DNA of 64,000 bases from Sphingomonas sp. 1F27F7B (GTDB lineage Bacteria; Pseudomonadota; Alphaproteobacteria; Sphingomonadales; Sphingomonadaceae): positions 248,001 to 312,000 of the forward strand of contig NZ_SCMK01000002.1 of the NCBI RefSeq assembly GCF_005503355.1. The letters run 5' to 3'. This document shows, in pieces, positions 9,617 through 17,345 of the stretch. The notes beneath the pieces are model-generated. The model was not told where the DNA came from. It worked only from the letters and a program-made list of their open reading frames with translations, and did no database searches. Numbering within the stretch: the stretch's first letter is position 1; every line of letters starts with the position of its first letter. Both the position numbers and the translations under genes were made by a program.

Positions 9617-10798
9617 CTACTGCTTCTTGAGGAGCTGGGGGATGACCTTCTGCCCCGGGTTCAGGAAGGCGCCGGCCGTCAGCACGACGCGCTCGCTGCC
9701 GTTCAGGCCCTGGGTGATCGAGACGCCCGCATCGGTCACCTCTCCGGTGACGACGGGCGTGCGCACGGCCTGATCCTTGGCGTCGAGCGTGTAGACGTAA
9801 TTGCCCTGCGCGTCGGTCTGGATCGCCGACTGGGGCAGGATCACCGCATCCTTCGCGCCGGTGATGATCTGCGTGCTGGCGAAGCCGCCCGGGCGCAGCG
9901 CGGGATCATAGCTGAGCTGGATGCGGGCGATGCCCTGACGGGTGTTCGGATCGATCACCGGCGAGACCTGCCACACCGTGCCGCTGAACACCTGGGCGCT
10001 GCCGGTCGGCGTGACCTGCGCGGTCGAGCCGACATGGGTGCGCAGGAGATCCGCCTCGGCAAGCTGCGCGCGCAGCTCCATCTGGCCGCCCATCGCCATG
10101 CGGAAGAGCACGCCCGAGCCGCCGCTGACGATCTGGCCGGGTTCGACCTGGCGGGTGAGCACGAGGCCGGCTTCGGGCGCGCGGATGTCGAGGCGGTGAT
10201 TGCGGGCCACGGTCTCCGCAAGCTGGGCGCGGGAAACGCGGACGCGTGCGGAAGCCTGGTCGCGGGCGGCGGTCAGCCGGTCGATATCCGCCTTGGAGAC
10301 GAAGCCGTTCGAGACGAGGCCCTTCGCACGATCGAGGTTCGCCTGGGCGAGCTTGGCATCGGCCTCGGAAACACGCACCGAGGCGGAAAGCGAATCGGCG
10401 GTCTGCGCCTGCACCGAACGGTCGATGGTGGCGAGGACCTGCCCCTTGGCGACCCAGGTGCCCGGCTCGACGAGCACGCGCGTGACGAGGCCGCCTTCGC
10501 CGACCACGCCCACCGGCATCTCGCGCTTGGCGGCGAGGCTGCCGGTGCCGCTGATCACCGTCTGGACCGCATGGCGGCCGGGAACCGCGATCGTGACGGT
10601 GGGGATCTGGGACTGGTTGGCCTGCTGGGAGGCGCCCTTGCCCGCGGCGGCCTTGCTGGCGCTGCCGTCCTGCTTGCCCATCATGAAGAAGGCGGCAATG
10701 CCGGTCAGCACCACCACGGCCAGGGTGATCCACAGCCAGCGCCGCGACTTCGGCGCATCCTCACCACTATATTCCAGCCGCTCCTGTCGTCCGAACAT
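9617..10798 (-). CDS. RND efflux periplasmic adaptor (membrane fusion protein)
   Basis: 393 residues: cytoplasmic N-terminus, transmembrane anchor (about 24-42, WLWITLAVVVLTGIAAFFMM), then lipoyl half-motifs around a coiled-coil hairpin (rich in LAQANLDRAKGLVSNGFVSK) and beta-barrel domains. This is the HlyD/AcrA arrangement. ATG 10798 has GAGGCAGGG just upstream. An in-frame start at 10855 would only add sequence lacking family similarity. It bridges the RND pump encoded 10 bp downstream to an outer-membrane channel. Confidence 0.92.
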   Translation of the reverse strand: MFGRQERLEYSGEDAPKSRRWLWITLAVVVLTGIAAFFMMGKQDGSASKAAAGKGASQQANQSQIPTVTIAVPGRHAVQTVISGTGSLAAKREMPVGVVGEGGLVTRVLVEPGTWVAKGQVLATIDRSVQAQTADSLSASVRVSEADAKLAQANLDRAKGLVSNGFVSKADIDRLTAARDQASARVRVSRAQLAETVARNHRLDIRAPEAGLVLTRQVEPGQIVSGGSGVLFRMAMGGQMELRAQLAEADLLRTHVGSTAQVTPTGSAQVFSGTVWQVSPVIDPNTRQGIARIQLSYDPALRPGGFASTQIITGAKDAVILPQSAIQTDAQGNYVYTLDAKDQAVRTPVVTGEVTDAGVSITQGLNGSERVVLTAGAFLNPGQKVIPQLLKKQ

Positions 10799-11061
10799 CC
10801 CTGCCTCGTAATTTGTGCGACATTCCGATCCGGCCAAGATGGCCGCTGCCCCCAATGAGATCGCACTGTATTAGATGAATAAGGCACCGGCCACAAGAGC
10901 CGTTTCGCGTGGAGCGGGCAAATGCCCGTTTCGGCCGTTTTCCGCAAGCTTCCGGAATGTTTCCAGAACCATTTCCGATAAGAAACGGTTGCAATGGCGG
11001 CGTTACGGCGCGACGTTCGCGCGCGGCCCGGGGGAGACGGGCCGAATCGAGGAGGAATTCA

Positions 11062-11322
11062 ATGCCTCATGGGATTATTGGGTGGCTGCTCATCGGCCTC
11101 GTTGCCGGTGCGCTGGGCAAGCTGATCATGCCGGGCAAGGACCCGGGCGGCGTGATCGTCACGATCCTGATCGGCATCGCCGGCGCGCTGCTGGCCTTTT
11201 ACCTGACGCCGATGCTCGGCCTCGACGTGCGCGACAGCACCTGGCAGGCCTATGCAGCGGCGACTGCCGGCTCGGTGGTGCTGCTGGCGCTGTACCGGCT
11301 GGTGATGGTCCGTCGGGTCTGA
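11062..11322 (+). CDS. GlsB/YeaQ/YmgE family stress-response membrane protein
   Basis: An 86-residue protein made almost entirely of three hydrophobic helices. It shows the family pattern GIIGWLLIGLVAGALGKLIMPG followed by GVIVTILIGIAGALLAFYL (each written across a turn). ATG 11062 sits 6-7 bp after a strong GGAGG. Family members are small inner-membrane proteins often induced by stress; their molecular role is unknown. A second member is encoded at 12187-12444 on the other strand. A weak sigma-EcfG-like pair (AGAAC 10965, CGGTT 10986) precedes it, too degenerate to annotate. Confidence 0.88.
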   Translation: MPHGIIGWLLIGLVAGALGKLIMPGKDPGGVIVTILIGIAGALLAFYLTPMLGLDVRDSTWQAYAAATAGSVVLLALYRLVMVRRV

Positions 11323-11347
11323 GGGGCCTTATTCCGTTCAGCTTCCA

Positions 11348-11391
11348 TTTGTCCCGCGTGCGGCAAGCCGGGCGCGGGACAAATCGTTTTT
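11348..11391 (+). terminator. Rho-independent terminator candidate
   Basis: Perfect 11-bp arms TTTGTCCCGCG (11348-11358) and CGCGGGACAAA (11373-11383) with a 14-nt loop, followed by TTTTT (11387-11391). It would end the GlsB-like transcript just before the SIMPL gene start at 11403. Because the SIMPL gene begins only 12 nt later, the hairpin might also act as a leader structure. Confidence 0.7.
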
Positions 11392-11402
11392 GGAGCGTAT
11401 CG

Positions 11403-12125
11403 ATGATTCGGACTGTTCTTGCCACCTCCGCCGCGCTGCTCACGGTCGCGGCGCTGCCGGCTGCCGCACAGCAGGAAATGCGCCCCGTGCTGCTCGACGG
11501 CACGGTGCTCGACGTGAGCGCCACCGGGATCAGCACGCGCGTGCCCGATCTGGCGGTGATCCAGGCGGGCGTCGTCACCCAGGCGGCGACGGCGGCGGTG
11601 GCGATGCAGCAGAACAGCGCGCAGATGGCCCGGGTGCTGGCCGCGCTGCGCAAGGCCGGTGTTGCCGAGCGCGACATCCAGACCGCGACGATCGGCCTCT
11701 CGCCGCAATATCGTTATGCGCAGAACGAGCCGCCGGTGATCACCGGCTACCAGGCGTCGAACCAGGTCTCCGTCCGCTTCCGCGAGGTGGCGAAGAGCGG
11801 CACGATCCTCGACGCGCTGGTGCGCGAGGGCGCCAACAATATCTCCGGTCCCGAACTGACGGTCGACAAGCCGGACGGCGCGCTCGACGAGGCGCGGGTG
11901 GACGCAGTGACGAAGGCACGGGCACGGGCCGAGCTCTATGCCCGGGCGGCGGGCCTCAAGGTCGATCGCATCCTGGCGATTTCCGAAGGCGGGGCGATGC
12001 CCAATCCGCCGATGCCGGTGATGATGATGCGTGCCGCGGCGGCGCCGATGGCGGACAAGACCGAAGTGGCGGCGGGCGAGCGCGAGCTCAACGTCACCGT
12101 CACGGTGCGCTTCCTGCTCAAATGA
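11403..12125 (+). CDS. SIMPL (DUF541) domain exported protein
   Basis: 240 residues with a clear signal peptide (MIRTVLATSAALLTVAALPA then AAAQ; cleavage near residue 22). The SIMPL/DUF541 fold follows, with characteristic RVLAALRKAGVAERDIQTATIGL and GYQASNQVSVRFRE segments. Family members are periplasmic or outer-membrane proteins of uncertain function (for example BP26). ATG 11403 directly follows the terminator-like hairpin, and no strong Shine-Dalgarno motif is visible. The frame is open upstream, but the signal peptide fixes the start. A GC-rich hairpin follows the gene. Confidence 0.85.
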   Translation: MIRTVLATSAALLTVAALPAAAQQEMRPVLLDGTVLDVSATGISTRVPDLAVIQAGVVTQAATAAVAMQQNSAQMARVLAALRKAGVAERDIQTATIGLSPQYRYAQNEPPVITGYQASNQVSVRFREVAKSGTILDALVREGANNISGPELTVDKPDGALDEARVDAVTKARARAELYARAAGLKVDRILAISEGGAMPNPPMPVMMMRAAAAPMADKTEVAAGERELNVTVTVRFLLK

Positions 12126-12136
12126 CCTTCGCGGAG

Positions 12137-12167
12137 AAGGGGCCGTCCCTTGCGGGGCGGCCCCTTT
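12137..12167 (+). terminator. Hairpin after SIMPL gene
   Basis: AAGGGGCCG (12137-12145) pairs with CGGCCCCTT (12158-12166), followed by a short T tract (TTT, 12165-12167). It lies 11 bp after the SIMPL stop and between convergent genes, so it may terminate from either side. Confidence 0.55.
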
Positions 12168-12186
12168 CGCCTGCGGTCGCCGGAGT

Positions 12187-12444
12187 TCAGCGCAGCGAGC
12201 CGCGGCGGACGAGGTTGACCAGCGCGAGCAGGATGATCGCGCCGACCAGCGATACCAGGAACGTCATCGGCGTGATGGCGCCGTTGATGCCGCCGCCGCC
12301 GAACAGCCAGCCGCCGATGAAGGCGCCGACGATCCCGACGATGATGTTCAGGAAAATGCCCTGCTGGGCATCGGTACGCATCACGATGCTGGCAAGCCAG
12401 CCGACGACGCCGCCGATGACCAGCCAAACGATAAGACCCACCAT
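12187..12444 (-). CDS. GlsB/YeaQ/YmgE family membrane protein (second copy)
   Basis: 85 residues, three hydrophobic helices with the same family pattern (LIVWLVIGGVVGWLASIVM, then IFLNIIVGIVGAFIGGWLFG). ATG 12444 follows a strong GGAGGG. It converges on the SIMPL gene. It is a diverged relative of the protein at 11062-11322: the Gly positions of the first two helices match, but the third helix and tail differ. Function unknown; small stress-induced membrane proteins of this family are common in sphingomonads. Confidence 0.87.
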   Translation of the reverse strand: MVGLIVWLVIGGVVGWLASIVMRTDAQQGIFLNIIVGIVGAFIGGWLFGGGGINGAITPMTFLVSLVGAIILLALVNLVRRGSLR

Positions 12445-12489
12445 AAGTCCCTCCGTTGTTTCGGCCCGTTGATCGGGCGACGGAGAAGA

Positions 12490-12515
12490 AATGAGTGGGC
12501 GGTCATGTTGGTTCC
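12490..12515 (-). promoter_or_regulatory. Possible general-stress sigma (EcfG-type) promoter
   Basis: Reading the minus strand, GGAAC (complement of 12511-12515) is followed after 17 bp by CATT (complement of 12490-12493), about 46 bp before the start of the second GlsB-like gene. Alphaproteobacterial EcfG promoters have GGAAC at -35 and CGTT-like bases at -10, so the -35 is perfect and the -10 has one mismatch. The link to a stress-protein family fits, but this is inference. Confidence 0.35.
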
Positions 12516-12560
12516 GTACCGAAATTTTCGGCCGCGTCGGAACTTTTCGCGAATCCCCGA

Positions 12561-12598
12561 AAGAAGACGGCCCGCCCCGGCATGCCGGAGACGGGCCG
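12561..12598 (-). terminator. Terminator candidate after sciP
   Basis: On the minus strand CGGCCCG (12598-12592) and CGGGCCG (12574-12568) enclose an inner palindrome CCGGCATGCCGG, followed by TCTTCTTT. It lies 22 bp after the sciP stop codon. Confidence 0.6.
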
Positions 12599-12620
12599 AT
12601 TTGCTCCCTGAGGGAGGGAC

Positions 12621-12920
12621 TCAATATTTCTGCTGGCGCTCGTAGAGCGAGCGATAGTGCTGGATGCGGGTGACTCGCAGGCCGGGCATGCCCGAGCGGT
12701 CGATCGCGCGCTGCCAGCCGGCGAATTCCTCGACGGTGAGGCCATAGCGTTCGCAAACTTCGTCGACGCTGAGCAGGCCGCCGTTCACGGCCGCCACCAC
12801 CTCTGCCTTGCGGCGTACGACCCAGCGGGTCGTCTCCGGCGGGGGAAGCGTCTCGAGCGTGAGCGGCTCGCCGAGCGGGCCAATCACTTTCGCCGGACGG
12901 ATCTTTTGATTCTCAATCAT
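12621..12920 (-). CDS. sciP: DUF1153 protein, SciP-type inhibitor of CtrA
   Basis: 99 residues matching the DUF1153/SciP family: RPAKVIGPLGEPLTLETLPP, then TRWVVRRKAEVVAAV, and the helix-turn-helix-like VCERYGLTVEEFAGWQ. In Caulobacter SciP binds the master cell-cycle regulator CtrA and blocks its transcriptional activity. The family is restricted to alphaproteobacteria, which supports the taxonomic call. It is a single gene with its own downstream hairpin. Start ATG 12920 is the only one giving the conserved N-terminus. Confidence 0.88.
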   Translation of the reverse strand: MIENQKIRPAKVIGPLGEPLTLETLPPPETTRWVVRRKAEVVAAVNGGLLSVDEVCERYGLTVEEFAGWQRAIDRSGMPGLRVTRIQHYRSLYERQQKY

Positions 12921-13024
12921 CTACTCGCCTTTCGGGGCGGGGGGCCCCCGCTACGCAAACTCTGTGAACGACCGATATTCGTTGCACTTGAACATCGGCT
13001 AAATCGCCTCGGTAAATTCGATCT

Positions 13025-13252
13025 TCATTCTTCCCGACGGCGGGTCAGCGCGCGCGCCGCAAGGCCGTGAAAGGCCCCGTGCACCGGCGCGAGCAGCTGT
13101 TCGACCGGCGCGATCAGCGCCAGCCGGGCCTGCGCGCGCGCCGTGGGGCTCGCCGCCTGGCGCGCCGCCACGCCGACCAGCAGCACCGCCAATTCGGTCG
13201 GCATGGCCGTGATGGCCACATCGCGTTCCAGTCTGGCGAAACTCAGGTCCAC
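13025..13252 (-). CDS. Small hypothetical protein
   Basis: A 75-residue frame starting at GTG 13252, with a loose AAGAGAG motif just upstream. The product begins MDLSFARLERDVAI and is mostly Ala/Leu-rich helix ending in a basic tail (LTRRREE). I recognise no domain. It lies between sciP and mnmA, divergent from mnmA. In this GC-rich sequence a 75-codon open frame can occur by chance, so its reality is uncertain. Confidence 0.4.
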   Translation of the reverse strand: MDLSFARLERDVAITAMPTELAVLLVGVAARQAASPTARAQARLALIAPVEQLLAPVHGAFHGLAARALTRRREE

Positions 13253-13397
13253 GCTCTCTTACCCATCCGACAAGTCGATTTCGGATAAGGCGTTCTAGCC
13301 AAAAGTCTTGAAGGGTCCGTAAAGCAGGTGAAAACGCGCGCTTAACCAGCGTTACCGGAATCCCACCGGGGTGGCGCGCCGCCCCATGAGCGCCTAA

Positions 13398-14519
13398 ATG
13401 CGCGCGATCATGATCGCAGGAGACTTCCAGCTCGAAGCGCCGCTCAAGGCCAGGCGCATCGTCGTCGCCATGTCGGGCGGCGTCGATTCCTCCGTCGTCG
13501 CGGCGCTCGCCGCGGCCACCGGCGCCGAGACGATCGGCGTGACGCTCCAGCTCTACGATCATGGCGAGGCGGTGGGCCGCGCCGGCTCCTGCTGTGCCGG
13601 CCGCGACATCCGCGACGCGCGCGCCGTCTGCGACCGGCTGGGGATCGCGCATTATGTCTTCGACCATGCCTCGCGCTTCAAGACCGAGGTGATCGACGAT
13701 TTCGCCGACGAATATCTCGCCGGGCGCACGCCCATCCCCTGCGTGAAGTGCAACATGGGCCCCAAGTTCACCGACCTGTTCGCGCTCGCCCGCGACCTTG
13801 GCGCCGATTGCCTCGCCACCGGCCATTATGTCCGTCGCGTCATGGGGCCGCAGGGCGCCGAGCTGCACCGCGCGCACGATCCGGCGCGCGACCAGAGCTA
13901 TTTCCTGTTCGCGACCACAGCGGCGCAGCTCGATTTCCTGCGCTTCCCGCTGGGCGGCATGCCCAAGCCGCAAGTGCGCGAGCTGGCCGCCGAACTGGGC
14001 CTGGGCGTCGCCGCCAAGCCCGACAGCCAGGACATCTGCTTCGTCCCCGACGGCGACTATGCCAGCCTGGTCAAGAAGCTGCGTCCCGAGGCGGAGGCGG
14101 GCGGCGATATCGTCGACGAAGCCGGCAAGCCGCTCGGCCGCCACAAGGGGCTGATCCACTTCACCGTGGGCCAGCGCCGCGGGCTCGAGATCGGCGGGGC
14201 GCCCGAGCCCTATTATGTGCTGCGCCTCGATTCCGTGAGCCGGCAGGTCGTGGTCGGCCCCAAGCGGGCGCTGGCGGTGCGCGCGGCGCGGATCGAGGGG
14301 ATCAACTGGCTGGGCGGCGAGCATGCCGGGCCGCTCACCACCAAGGTGCGCAGCCTCGCCAAGCCGGTGCCGGCGCGGCTGGAGGGTGACCGGGTGGTGT
14401 TCGAGACGCCCGAATATGGCGTGGCGCCGGGCCAGGCGGCGGTGCTCTATGCCGGCGACCGGGTGCTGGGCGGCGGCTGGATCGCCGAGACCGAGAGGGC
14501 CGAGCTGCTCCCGGCCTGA
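13398..14519 (+). CDS. mnmA: tRNA 2-thiouridine(34) synthase MnmA
   Basis: 373 residues. The PP-loop SGGVDSS (residues 26-32) binds ATP to adenylate U34 of tRNA Lys/Glu/Gln, and catalytic cysteines are C118 (in CVKCN) and C214 (in DSQDICFV). Both are in the canonical positions, so the enzyme should be active. It transfers sulfur to make 2-thiouridine. Start ATG 13398 and ATG 13410 are both possible; neither has a clear ribosome site. The extra Cys pair CCAGRD (65-66) replaces the usual loop sequence and is shared by alphaproteobacterial versions I know of. Confidence 0.93.
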   Translation: MRAIMIAGDFQLEAPLKARRIVVAMSGGVDSSVVAALAAATGAETIGVTLQLYDHGEAVGRAGSCCAGRDIRDARAVCDRLGIAHYVFDHASRFKTEVIDDFADEYLAGRTPIPCVKCNMGPKFTDLFALARDLGADCLATGHYVRRVMGPQGAELHRAHDPARDQSYFLFATTAAQLDFLRFPLGGMPKPQVRELAAELGLGVAAKPDSQDICFVPDGDYASLVKKLRPEAEAGGDIVDEAGKPLGRHKGLIHFTVGQRRGLEIGGAPEPYYVLRLDSVSRQVVVGPKRALAVRAARIEGINWLGGEHAGPLTTKVRSLAKPVPARLEGDRVVFETPEYGVAPGQAAVLYAGDRVLGGGWIAETERAELLPA

Positions 14520-14525
14520 GCCGCC

Positions 14526-14560
14526 CCGGGGCCGTGGAAGTTTAGGACACGGGGCCCCGG
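14526..14560 (+). terminator. GC-rich hairpin after mnmA
   Basis: CCGGGGCC-GTG (14526-14536) can pair with CAC-GG-GGCCCCGG (14548-14560). It starts 6 bp after the mnmA stop. No T tract follows, so it is a weak intrinsic-terminator candidate. The remaining bases to 14735 show nothing else I can identify. Confidence 0.4.
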
Positions 14561-14735
14561 CTTCCTCTCCCCGACGCAGTGCCGCTGTCGCGGCGACACG
14601 CTCGACATGCGCGCGCGGAAGGACGGGAACGGCGCGCCGGTGCCGCATCCGCCAGCATGGATCAGACGAAATCCCATATTGCCAGCCGGAACGCGCCGCT
14701 CCCGCCGCGGCGTGCCGCCCCAATTCGGGGGCAGC

Positions 14736-15641
14736 CTATTTCAGGAACGCCACGATCGCGTCCGACGTGGCTTCGGGCTGTTCCTCCATCAGCCAATGGC
14801 CCGATGCCGGGATCACGACCTGGGTCACGCTGGTCGCGGCGGCGCGCGCGACCGTCGCCATGGTCGGCCCGAACGACTTCTCCCCGCCGATCGCCAGCAC
14901 CGGCATGGTCAGCTTGCCGCGGGCGAGCAGCGCGCGGTCGTCGATCGCGTCCTGGTCGAAGGCGGCGAACTGGCTGAACCCGGCGTGCATCGCGCCCGGC
15001 AGCGCATAGAGCGCGGCATAATGGACGCGCGAAGCTTCGTCGAACTTCGCCGGATCGGCCGAGAATTCGTTCCAGAAGCGATCGAGATAGATGCGCTCGC
15101 GCCCGGCGACGAGGCGTTCCATGTCCGGGCCGCCGAAACGGAAATGCCAGAGCAGCGGGTTCTTGAGGATCTCCTCCCAGGGGCCGATGCCCGGGATCGG
15201 CGCATCCATCAGCACGAAATGCGAGACGCGCGCCGGATAGCGGGCGACGAAGGCATAGCCGACCATGTTGCCGATATCGTGCGCCACGACGTCGACCCGG
15301 TCGACGCCGAGCGCGGCGAGCACGCCCGCGACATCCTCGGCCTGGGTCTTCTTGTCATAGCCGCCGGCCGGCTTGGCCGAGAGGCCCAGTCCGCGCAGAT
15401 CGGGGACGATCACGCGGTGGTTGCGCACCAGCCGCGCGGCCAGCGGCTCCCACATGTCGCCGGTCTCGCCATAGCCGTGCAGCAGCACCACCGCCGGCCC
15501 GGTGCCGCCGACGCGGACATGGATGGTGGTGCCGTTGGTCGTGATTTCCCGCGTGGTGAAATCGGCGGGATAGGGCGCCACCTGCGCCACCGCCGGCGCG
15601 GCGCATGCGAGCGCCAGAGCTGCCAAGCCAAATTTCCACAT
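14736..15641 (-). CDS. Exported alpha/beta hydrolase, epoxide hydrolase/dehalogenase-like
   Basis: 301 residues with a signal peptide (MWKFGLAALALACAAPAVAQ, cleavage near 20). Oxyanion motif HGYGETGD is at residues 55-62. The nucleophile elbow VVAHDIGNMVGY has Asp122 where esterases have Ser, and the catalytic His lies in ASGHWLMEEQP near residue 278. An Asp nucleophile after His is the mark of epoxide hydrolases and haloalkane/haloacetate dehalogenases, which form a covalent alkyl-enzyme ester. The helical cap has PWEEILKNPLLWHFRF. Actual substrate unknown. The frame runs open to 15932, but the signal peptide fixes ATG 15641. Divergent from the next gene. Confidence 0.82.
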   Translation of the reverse strand: MWKFGLAALALACAAPAVAQVAPYPADFTTREITTNGTTIHVRVGGTGPAVVLLHGYGETGDMWEPLAARLVRNHRVIVPDLRGLGLSAKPAGGYDKKTQAEDVAGVLAALGVDRVDVVAHDIGNMVGYAFVARYPARVSHFVLMDAPIPGIGPWEEILKNPLLWHFRFGGPDMERLVAGRERIYLDRFWNEFSADPAKFDEASRVHYAALYALPGAMHAGFSQFAAFDQDAIDDRALLARGKLTMPVLAIGGEKSFGPTMATVARAAATSVTQVVIPASGHWLMEEQPEATSDAIVAFLK

Positions 15642-15798
15642 CGCACTTCTCCTCCGCAGAGGGACGACGATTCGCCCGGGCCGCGATGATGACTCCGAAA
15701 CGATCCGCGCGCCAATCTCTTCCCGCGCCGGTCCGGAGATGCTTTGCGCGGGCGGCGCCCCCCGTGCCATATGTACGTGGCACACAAGGGAGAAAGCC

Positions 15799-16281
15799 AT
15801 GTTCCTGGCCGCCGCGCTCGCGCTGCTTGCCCCCCAGTCCGCGCCCGCTTCCCCGGACCCGGCGCTGCTCGCCGAAGTGAAGGCGGCGGATGCCGCGCTG
15901 TTCGACACATTTTTTGAGCGCTGCGATCCCACGCGGCTGGCATCGTTGGTGACGCCCGATTTCGAGATGTATCACGACAAGGACGGCGTGGTGGCGACCA
16001 GCGGCGCGGCGTTCGTCGCGCTCTATGCCAAGCAGTGCGAAGCGCGGAAGGCGCCGGGCGCCTGGCGCAGCCGCCGGGCCTTGCTGCCCGTGTCGCTGCG
16101 AGTCGATCCGGTGCCGGGCTATGGCGCGATCGAGGAAGGCGACCATTTCTTCTACGAGCGGCGCGGCGACGGGCCGGAGAAGCTGGTGGGCCGTGCGCAT
16201 TTCGTCCAGCTGTGGAAGAAGGCGCCGGACGGCTGGCGCGTGGCGCGCATCCTCAGCTACGCGCACCAGGCGGTGGACTGA
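15799..16281 (+). CDS. Exported NTF2-like (DUF4440) protein
   Basis: 160 residues with a short signal peptide (MFLAAALALLAPQSAPAS). An NTF2-like cone follows: helix DAALFDTFFERCDPTRLASL, strand VTPDFEMYHDKDGVV, and a C-terminal strand HFVQLWKKAPDGWRVARILSY. This is the DUF4440/SnoaL-like arrangement. No catalytic residues are evident; many members are of unknown role. ATG 15799 has GGGAGAAAG upstream. Convergent with phzF across repeat copy B. Confidence 0.75.
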   Translation: MFLAAALALLAPQSAPASPDPALLAEVKAADAALFDTFFERCDPTRLASLVTPDFEMYHDKDGVVATSGAAFVALYAKQCEARKAPGAWRSRRALLPVSLRVDPVPGYGAIEEGDHFFYERRGDGPEKLVGRAHFVQLWKKAPDGWRVARILSYAHQAVD

Positions 16282-16328
16282 CGCGGGTGGGAGCAGGGGT
16301 GACGGCAAATCTTGAACGCCGATCCGCC

Positions 16329-16538
16329 CTAGGTTGAGAACCCAAACAAGTATCTGATTTTCCGTCGTCATCCCCGCGCAGGCGGGGATCCAGGGCCAGG
16401 CGCGGAGCCGGGGTGGTGGGGTCCTGTCCTCTCCGGACAGCGTTCGCGCGGTGGCGCCGATATCCCGCATTACCCTGGATCCCCGCCTGCGCGGGGATGA
16501 CGAAAGAAATCAAGGTCTTGATCGCGGTCTAACCCTAG
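16329..16538. repeat. Palindromic intergenic element, copy B (about 210 bp)
   Basis: Starts CTAGGTTGAGAAC (16329) and ends GTCTAACCCTAG (to 16538). Inner arms are CGTCATCCCCGCGCAGGCGG and its mirror CCGCCTGCGCGGGGATGACG, each joined to GGGATCCAGG or CCTGGATCC. The segment AAGTATCTGATTTT in the left arm is shared with copy A. The segment ATCAAGGTCTTGATC in the right arm is shared (inverted) with the left arm of copy C (GATCAAGACCTTGAT), showing the arms are interchangeable. It lies between convergent genes. Confidence 0.8.
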
Positions 16539-16547
16539 CCCTGGAAC

Positions 16548-17345
16548 CTAGAGCGCGAATTCTCCCACGATGACGGTTGCGCATTTGCCGCCGAGGATCA
16601 CCCGGTCGCCGGCCAGCCCGCAGGCGAGATGGCCGCCACGCTTCGAAGCCTGGAAGGCGCTGAACGTATCGCGGCCGAGGCGCTTCGCCCAATAGGGCAC
16701 GAGCACCGAATGCGCCGATCCGGTGACCGGATCCTCGTCGATTCCCGCAGCGGGCGCGAAGACCCGGCTGATTACGTCGGTATCGGTGCCCGGCGCCGTC
16801 ACGATGTTGAGCGTATCGCCGATTGCGGCGAGCGCGGCGAAATCGGGGCGCAGTGCGAGCACTGCCTCGGCGCTTTCCAGCACGGTCAGGTCATAGCCGT
16901 TGGGATGGCGCAGCGTCTCACCCAGCCCGACGCCGAGCGCGGCGAGCAGGCCGGGTATCTCGGCCGGCGCGGGCGGATAGGCGGGCAGGGCCATCGCATA
17001 GCCGCCGGCGGCCATGTCGCGGCGCACTTCGAGGATGCCCGCCTTGCGGGTGCGGAACGTGACGCGATCGCGCGCCGGATCGGCGGAAAGGATGAAATGC
17101 CCGCTCGCCAGCGTCGCATGGCCGCACAGCGCGACTTCTATGGCGGGGGTGAACCAGCGCAGCTCGAAATCCGCCGCGCCGCTTGCATCGGGCAGGAGGA
17201 AGGCGGTTTCCGAGAGGTTGTTCTCCTCGGCGATCTGCTGGAGCACCGCATCCGCGAGCCATTCGCGCAGCGGCATCACCGCGGCGGGATTGCCGGCAAA
17301 GGGGCGGTCGGCAAAGGCGTCGATCTGGGCGAAGGGCAGGTTCAC
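16548..17345 (-). CDS. PhzF-family isomerase/epimerase-like protein
   Basis: 265 residues of the PhzF/DapF-like fold. It opens with the FAQIDAFADRPFAGNPAAV motif, has the catalytic Glu46 in NNLSETAFL, CGHATLASGHF in the first domain, and DEDPVTGSAHSVLVPYW in the second. PhzF isomerises a dihydro-anthranilate in phenazine synthesis, but most homologues, and probably this one, act on unknown small substrates. No phenazine genes are present. It starts at GTG 17345, overlapping the CDF transporter stop (GTGA). Third gene of the pdxH-CDF-phzF operon. Confidence 0.88.
   Translation of the reverse strand: MNLPFAQIDAFADRPFAGNPAAVMPLREWLADAVLQQIAEENNLSETAFLLPDASGAADFELRWFTPAIEVALCGHATLASGHFILSADPARDRVTFRTRKAGILEVRRDMAAGGYAMALPAYPPAPAEIPGLLAALGVGLGETLRHPNGYDLTVLESAEAVLALRPDFAALAAIGDTLNIVTAPGTDTDVISRVFAPAAGIDEDPVTGSAHSVLVPYWAKRLGRDTFSAFQASKRGGHLACGLAGDRVILGGKCATVIVGEFAL

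Noticed and set aside
6310..9630. A 1106-codon open frame on the plus strand, opposite the RND pump gene
   Set aside because: It is the antisense of a well-conserved transporter; GC-rich codon bias keeps the opposite strand open. The product is His/Arg/Asp-rich low-complexity with no domain.
12999..14723. A 574-codon minus-strand frame opposite mnmA
   Set aside because: Antisense of a clear mnmA gene; no recognisable domain. Only the separate small frame at 13025-13252 was kept, with low confidence.
16548..17345. phzF as evidence for phenazine biosynthesis
   Set aside because: No other phz genes are present; PhzF homologues are widespread outside phenazine pathways.
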